From contig NC_067121.1 in the NCBI RefSeq assembly GCF_021347895.1, forward strand, positions 29,685,974 to 29,749,973: a DNA stretch of 64,000 nt, read 5' to 3'. Position 1 is the stretch's first letter; every line of letters starts with the position of its first letter. The notes under the pieces are model-generated. The model was not told the DNA's origin, did no database searches, and saw only the letters and a program-made list of their open reading frames with translations. This DNA is from Acanthochromis polyacanthus. Lineage: Eukaryota; Chordata; Actinopteri; Pomacentridae. The translations under genes were made by a program, and so were the position numbers. Positions 58,412 to 64,000 of this stretch are shown here, one piece after another.

Positions 58412-61400
58412 GTTTGTCAGAAGAGCACCCAGAAACCTTCCCCTCCTTCATCTTCCGCCTCTTCTGTCACATCTTCTGCTCTCCATCACCTTTTCTCACG
58501 CTTCAACTTACATGAAATCACCATCTCCGTAAATAACCTTCGCCTTATATGTTTTCATTTCCACCGTGCGGACCGCTAGAAACCAGATGATGAGTTATGT
58601 GTAGATATAAATTGTTAATGAAATCCATCCCCACAAGGCTCAGGACTGAGCTTTTCATGAAACGCTGTCAGCACCAGCGCTTTCGTTGCTAAATTGTAAG
58701 CCAGTAGACAGAGCTTGATCCGGGAAGAAAACAGAGTTATTTAACTTCAGCCTTACTGAAGCGTAAGTGAGATCACTTTTGATGAAATGGGCTTAAGCCA
58801 AAGCACCGCTGTTAGTCTTCTGAGAGAGCTTTTGAAGAGCTATGTGTTTTATGAGCTCTTTAAAAGTATTATCTCATTTTCTTTATCGGTTTTAGATCTC
58901 TAAAGCACTTTGCCAACTTAGAACTGTTATTAAGTATATAACTAAACCATCATTTATTTGTAAATGAGTTTCTCTGAGACCAGTATACCAACTCCAGATC
59001 CCTACAGTAATGTCATCAAAAATCTACAGAAGGGAATAGCTCAACATTTAATACACATATTTACTTTCTTGCCAAAATCTAGATGACAACATTGATATTC
59101 TAAAGTCTGTAGTGTAAATATGAGCAGCTGGTTAGCTTCGCCTCGCATGAAGAGTGAAAACAGTGGAAAATCTGGTTCTATCCAAAGATAAACATGCTAA
59201 ATAAAACTGCTAAATATGGCACCCAGGCTACATATTGTGTGAAGACATCTGTTTTATGAAAGATAGGCTAAAAGCTGAACAGCGAGTCATTAAAAATACA
59301 CTTAAAGCTGCACTTCTCATTGTTCTCATATTATTAAAAGATCTAATGAGTGTGTCGCATGAAAGAAGTTCCTAAAGGGGATGATCATCTGACTGCAGCT
59401 CCACATTCTATTTTAGCATCTTTCAGCTTATTGTTTTGACCTGAATCATTTGCTTCATTCTCACTGCTTTATGTGGACTATTCCAAGCTACAGTGAGTAA
59501 AAAGAAACAAACTCTATAAGCCTCCTTTCCAAGTTGTTATCTGCAGAGAGAACATCAGTAACAGATAGAAATAACTGAATAAGTGATTTTTGTACCTGTA
59601 TCACCAATTAAAAGAAAACGACTCCAAATACATGCTAACTGTAGACGGAAAATATATATGTTGATCTGAAAGGATATAAGTGTATCAACATTTTAAGGTG
59701 AAAATATGTCAGATTTTACTTTTTTTGATCTCATAGATAAACTTTCTAAGCCCCAAAGGTACTGGGGGTTTGAAAGGCATATGCTCTCTTTATATAAAAA
59801 TTGATTGTATATTAGTTAGAAACTGTAAAAACTGAGAAAATCATGGATTTTCAGCTTTCCAACCATCCTTAAGCTATACATCTGTCATATGCCATCCCTT
59901 CTGAAAACTTCACCAAATCTAAGCCTAAAATTTTAATATTACATCCAAATTACTTTCTTTATATACTAGGTTTAAAAATGTGTAAAATAAATAAATAGAC
60001 AAAGCGTTTACATTAAACAGATTCTGGAAAAACAAAAAAACAAACTTACAAATACTGCTCTCCAACCGTCTTGTAACAAAACGTCTGGTTTGGGTGAACT
60101 GTAGGCTGTGTTCACATAGAGCAAGTAGAAGGCAAATATGGAACCAAAGAAAACATTTTTCCCCAAATACTGGTAAAACCTGTGGCACTTGGGGAAAAAA
60201 AGTGATATGATTGCCTTTTTTGTTCCCCTAATTTTTATTATTGAATAATCAGTTTTCAAAGATTAATTTTGTATGATTTATGCGTTTATAACTCCATCAT
60301 GCTGCACAGAAGACATGTTGGTTTGTCTCCATCTCTGGTCACAGTTGTTTTGTTTCTGTAGAGGTGTAGGACTTTATATTTCAGTGATAAATGAGCCCAC
60401 AGTGAGTAAAAAAAAGCCTAGATACTCTTTGTGGTTCTGAAGGTTAATACTGCCTTTAAAATGTCTGTAAATCACAAAGTAAGCATAATATTATTAAAGC
60501 TGTTTAATTACAGCAGTGATGGTGCTTGTAGTGAGTTACTTGCCATGAAGTAGTGATAACTGGCTTTCTGAAAGTTAGTTCTTGGCTTCATTTAGCTTTG
60601 GACAGAGTTACACAAGCCCCTCAGATGTCGGTCTGGCAGCTCACCTCCTCTGTCTCTGTAGGTGCTGCTGTGGGTTCTCGTCTCTCTGCTGCCTCTGGTG
60701 GAAGGAGCTCATGTGAAGGCCGGAGCTGCTGGGGTGGGATCAGACTCAGGCCACGCTGTGGGCCTGCTAGGAAGCCAGGAGGAGAGAGAGCTTCCTGTGA
60801 CGCTGCCAGAGGTGGTGGAGGACAAGGAGCAGGAAGACGACGGTGACCCTTACTCCACTTGGCACGCTCTTTATGGTACTGAAGTTCTCATGGAAGCAGA
60901 ATTTATCACACATCAGCTTCACCAGGCGGCATTAGAATGGAAAGAGGCTTGAGCCTGAGCATCTGCTTTGTATCTCAGTCATCTAAATATATATCCACAT
61001 GATTTGTGTTCATTTCAAGTTAAAATGTAGAAGTGAAGCAGGAGAACGAGTAACTTTACAGATCATTATTCTTGTGCATGCTAGTGTTCACCTGTCTTTC
61101 TCTGACTGCCTCCTCTTCTCTTCCAGACCCTTTTGTAATGGATGAGGTGGACGACCATCCGAGCAGCCGCTGGGTGGGGCGCTCTCCACGCTCCTCTGAC
61201 CCCACAGAACCTCAGCCCAAGGGATCATCGAAGAAAAAGAAGAAGAGGAAGAAGAAAGAAAAGGAGGAAGAGGAGGAGACGGGGAGAGGAGATAGGAAGG
61301 GTAAAGGTAAAGGCAGGCAGCCCAAGCAGAGCAGCAGGGACTGCCGCGTGGAGAAGAGGGAGATGAGGGTTCGGGACCTCGGACTGGGCTTTGATTCGGA

Positions 61401-61638
61401 CGAGATTGTCCTCTTCAAGTTTTGTGTTGGCTCCTGCCACTCTTCCAGAACAAACTATGACCTGGCGCTGAAGGCGCTGCTGGAGAACGGCTCGCTGCCT
61501 CGGCGAACCGCCCGCAAGGTCAGCAGCCACCCCTGCTGCCGGCCCGACCGCTACGAACCTGTTTCCTTCATGGACGCCCAGACCACGTGGAGGACCATCC
61601 AGTCGCTGTCTGCTGCCAGCTGCATGTGTATGGGCTGA
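58394..61638 (+). CDS. artn: Artemin, GDNF-family neurotrophic ligand
   Basis: Secreted cystine-knot factor; the family binds GFRalpha3 and signals through RET to support sensory and sympathetic neurons. Exons 58394-58411, 60662-60875 and 61127-61638 join in phase to 247 residues; the human precursor is about 220. Seen: hydrophobic signal peptide VLLWVLVSLLPLVEG (7-21); acidic pro-region (about 45-88); a Lys-rich then Glu-rich tract (113-128); a basic linker to Arg148. The knot domain has seven cysteines (150, 177, 181, 214, 215, 243, 245) in the GDNF-family pattern, with LGLGFDSDE, FCVGSC and CCRPDRYEPVSFMD. The C-terminal TTWRTIQSLSAASCMCMG marks artemin rather than GDNF, neurturin or persephin. 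The cleavage site is not certain; basic sites lie at 115-118 and before 149. The start was chosen for its short n-region before the signal peptide; a longer upstream start (42354) is possible. It lies downstream of st3gal3 on the same strand, as in human. Confidence 0.93.
58412..60661 (+). other. artn intron
   Basis: GT..AG intron of 2.25 kb, AT-rich. Minus-strand frames at 59925-60259 have no recognisable product. No repeats of known type were recognised. Confidence 0.75.
60662..60875 (+). CDS. artn: artn exon (signal peptide core and pro-region)
   Basis: Acceptor tgtctctgtag, donor gtactg, entered in phase 0 and left after one base of an Asp codon. It encodes VLLWVLVSLLPLVEGAHVKA and an acidic pro-region (PEVVEDKEQEDDGDPYSTW). 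Likely signal cleavage follows Gly21. A longer open frame from 60553 is a different frame and does not fit. Confidence 0.88.
61127..61638 (+). CDS. artn: artn last coding exon (Lys/Glu tract and cystine-knot domain)
   Basis: Acceptor ctcttctcttccag. It encodes DPFVMDEVDDHPSSRW, a Lys/Glu low-complexity tract, then the complete seven-cysteine domain and a TGA at 61636-61638. One sequon (NGS, 198-200) is present. Human artemin carries NST at the position where this protein has AQTT. Confidence 0.95.
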
Positions 61639-62870
61639 AGAGATAGACGAGGGAGAGGGTGACGAGGAGCAGCGTCACCCATCCTGATTACTGCAGAGGC
61701 CAAAAGTCTGTATGTAGGAAACAACCAGAGGGAGGCGCTGTTACACAGAGTAGAGGAAGGAAGAGAGTCCACTTGTTTGACTCCTGTGGTCGTTTTCCTG
61801 TGGAGGAGGAAGAGGGCCGAGTGCAGCTGGAGGATCGAGGGTTGAAAATCAGAGACTGTGGAGGAGGTCATCAGGGAGTCCAGCTCTGGATTTATTGTAG
61901 CCTCATCAAAAGAGAGAATTGTTTTAAACTAAATAACTATTGCAGAATGCTCAAGGCCGCTTACTCCTCATAAAAGAGACTCCCCATGTGTTTCAGTTTT
62001 ATTTGAGCAAGACCTGAAGGCTGAAGCATGAGAGATCTACAGAAAAAAACACAGTTAAAGGACCGATGCTGTGTTTATATTCATATTCAGACTAAACAGA
62101 CGGAGATGATGTTCACTACTGATGGTGAAAGCAGCTCTTTCCTAAAGTTCCATCTATTTTTTTCTCTACACACAAACAGGGACATGACAGTGTATCTTTT
62201 CTATGTTCAGGTGAACTCAGCCAAATGGATGCCATGCATCTTCATGTATTACTGTGTAAAAGTAAGATATATTTATTTCAGATAAATTATTTATTTATTA
62301 TGGCTTCATATGAGAGCTGTTAACTCTATAATGTAGATATATATCTATTTATTGCCAAACTTCACATTTCATGTTGTGCTTGCATTCAGTACATAGTTTT
62401 TTCTTCTTTTAAAGGTGCAGATTTTCACTTTAACAAACTCAGATTCGTGCTGATTCTGGGTAGAATTAGAGATACACAAAAAAACTACAGAGAGCTCAGA
62501 TTCTCTTCCATCTTACATCCCAGGCTAACAGTTATCACACACAAGTTGACCTGCATTGAAAAGATGTGGTATAATTAATAAAAAAATTTTTTCTCTGGAG
62601 CACCTCAAACACTTTGGTCTGACAGATAATCTCTATTTTTGGCATCAAGTTTTGGAAAAAGGAAGTCAGTTTTTAACGTCAAAACAAATGAAACTCAACG
62701 CTGATAACTCAACGCTGATTCTTCATTTGAAAGTGGTGCAGCAATTCAGCTCAGATACACTCTCCCAGTATGTCACTCTGTCATTATTATTGTTATTATT
62801 ATTATAAAGTTTTCTTTATTTTTGTATGGCATTATCCTCTAAGGGAATAAAGTTTTTTAAATATGAATCT
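61639..62870 (+). other. artn: artn 3' untranslated region
   Basis: From the stop to shortly after the AATAAA at 62846, about 1.2 kb. The open frame at 61659-61973 looks like chance. An ATT/TTA trinucleotide run lies at 62783-62803. The end is inferred from the polyadenylation signal. Confidence 0.6.
62846..62851 (+). terminator. artn polyadenylation signal
   Basis: Canonical AATAAA, followed by a T-rich run and a GT-containing stretch (tcagtgtttcc). It is the first convincing signal after the artn stop codon. Confidence 0.65.
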
Positions 62871-64000
62871 TGCTATCAGTGTTTCCACTTATTACTCTGA
62901 CTGAATTACCTCTATAGTGATTTCTTGTGTTAACTACAACACCGCTAACTTCTTCAGCTCAGTTTACACTAGACTTGTGTTGTAGCGCCACCTGCTGGTC
63001 CAAAATAAAAGGCAAAGTTTTAATCCAGTTGTCCTCAATTTGAACTAAAACAAGCTTCCCCCTTCCGCCACCTGTCTGTCAGCTGATGATGTTTGTCTGA
63101 AAGTTCTTTAGTCAATCAGCACAACAGGTAAACTTCTTCAGTTTTCCGTCTTCAGGGCATTTTATTTCTCTGCACCGATCCACAAACACACCCAGCAAAC
63201 ACCTCATGTCATACAGCAGCAGAGTTAGTTTTTTTCTTTAAAGGAGATATGTTCACATCGGCTGTTTACAACTGCAAATATCAAAACATTAATTAAGCAA
63301 TATAAATATTCAACAAATTCAAATGTCTACATTCAGTTTTCCCAGTATCATGCAACACCGTTAATGGCACAGAGCACGTTAGCAGCATGTGGATTGAGAA
63401 ACAAAGGCTCACAGAAAAAATGTGTAACAACAACACAGAATAGAAAAACATGGAGTGTGAATGGCACACATGGATTCATACAGTGGACCAAACTCAGAAT
63501 ATTGCACATTTTATTTGTACCCATGGGGTATGATGAGATTTAGTCAAATTTCCTGGTTTGGAAATTGTCAGCACACACTTTCTCTGATCCCATGTCTGTG
63601 TACATTCAGTGGAAATCCATTTATACAGGCAAAAAAACTGCAGCCAGTGGCCACATTACATTCACTAATCGTCATTTTTGTTGAACATTTTTTGTTTCAG
63701 AACCGAAATTTTCACCACCAGTGATTTCCTGCTCCTTCAAACCACACAAAGTTTACAGTGCACACACTCACGTGAGCTAGAGATGAATGCAAATGCACAG
63801 ATTATAACTGCAGTGGTTTGACCCTTGTGTTTTCACGGATACAAAGAAGTGCAAATGACACTGCACTGCTTGTGTGTTTGTGTTTGATCCTAGTAGGAGG
63901 AACACTGCAGGATCAGATTTCAAGAGTTTTCATGTGGTTAGGTCACAGAGAGAATGTGACCTATTATTGATGCTGAGGTTCTTTCAGTCACAGTTTTACT
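62871..64000. other. Downstream flank of artn
   Basis: No exon was recognised. A TTTATT at 63161-63166 would be an AATAAA on the minus strand, so a convergent gene could end here, but there is no coding support inside the window. The phrase tagcgccacctgctgg near 62982 resembles a dispersed repeat end. Confidence 0.4.

Noticed and set aside
60553..60846. 97-codon open frame starting with MITGFLKVSSW
   Set aside because: It overlaps the artn signal-peptide exon in a different frame and begins in the intron; the artemin frame is the one with splice and homology support.
61142..61530. Alternative open frames on both strands over the last artn exon
   Set aside because: They are shadows of the Lys/Glu tract and the cystine-knot coding sequence.
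63150..64000. End of a convergent minus-strand gene (TTTATT at 63161)
   Set aside because: A single hexamer is common by chance in AT-rich DNA and no minus-strand exon was found in the window.

Overview
The window is vertebrate nuclear DNA, almost certainly from a teleost fish. The genes are split by long introns with GT..AG borders, and CA microsatellites and teleost-type DNA transposons and SINEs are frequent. No prokaryotic genes, rRNA, tRNA genes or CRISPR arrays were seen. Two protein-coding genes are secure, both on the + strand.

Positions 1 to about 36,650: the 3' three-quarters of a beta-galactoside alpha-2,3-sialyltransferase 3 gene (st3gal3). Nine coding exons (956-998, 2317-2409, 6438-6532, 13052-13115, 13218-13313, 14933-15119, 27080-27226, 29249-29395, 33618-33707) join with matching phases into 319 residues ending at a stop at 33705-33707. 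They carry sialyl motifs L, S, III and VS. The exons for the cytoplasmic tail, membrane anchor and first part of the stem lie upstream of the window. A 3'UTR of about 2.9 kb ends at an AATAAA at 36621. The introns hold several mobile elements: a 554-bp element with a 9-bp target duplication, a decayed Tc1/mariner copy, a 747-bp inverted-repeat element, a SINE with a perfect 11-bp target duplication, and two 82-bp hairpin MITEs in opposite orientation.

Positions 36,650 to about 58,340: mostly non-coding. It holds a GC-rich stretch (37.3-37.95 kb) with coding-like text that changes frame several times, and a candidate promoter with two candidate 5' exons (about 40.95-42.47 kb) that may belong to the next gene. 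It also holds a transposon nested in another repeat (53.4-54.3 kb), a short inverted-repeat element sitting between two long CA microsatellites (54.7-55.2 kb), and SINE and Tc1-like fragments (56.4-57.1 kb).

Positions 58,341-62,870: artemin (artn), a GDNF-family ligand. Coding exons 58394-58411, 60662-60875 and 61127-61638 give 247 residues: a signal peptide, an acidic pro-region, an unusual Lys/Glu tract and a C-terminal seven-cysteine cystine-knot domain. The frame also stays open upstream into the candidate exon at 42152-42474, so a longer N-terminus is possible. The st3gal3-artn order and orientation match the ST3GAL3-ARTN neighbourhood on human chromosome 1p34, so this is conserved synteny. 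The two products are not known to share a pathway: one sialylates glycans in the Golgi, the other is a secreted neurotrophic factor acting through GFRalpha3 and RET. I found no clear new biological system. The most interesting leads are the artn upstream reading frames and alternative N-terminus, its Lys/Glu tract, and the frame-switching block at 37 kb.
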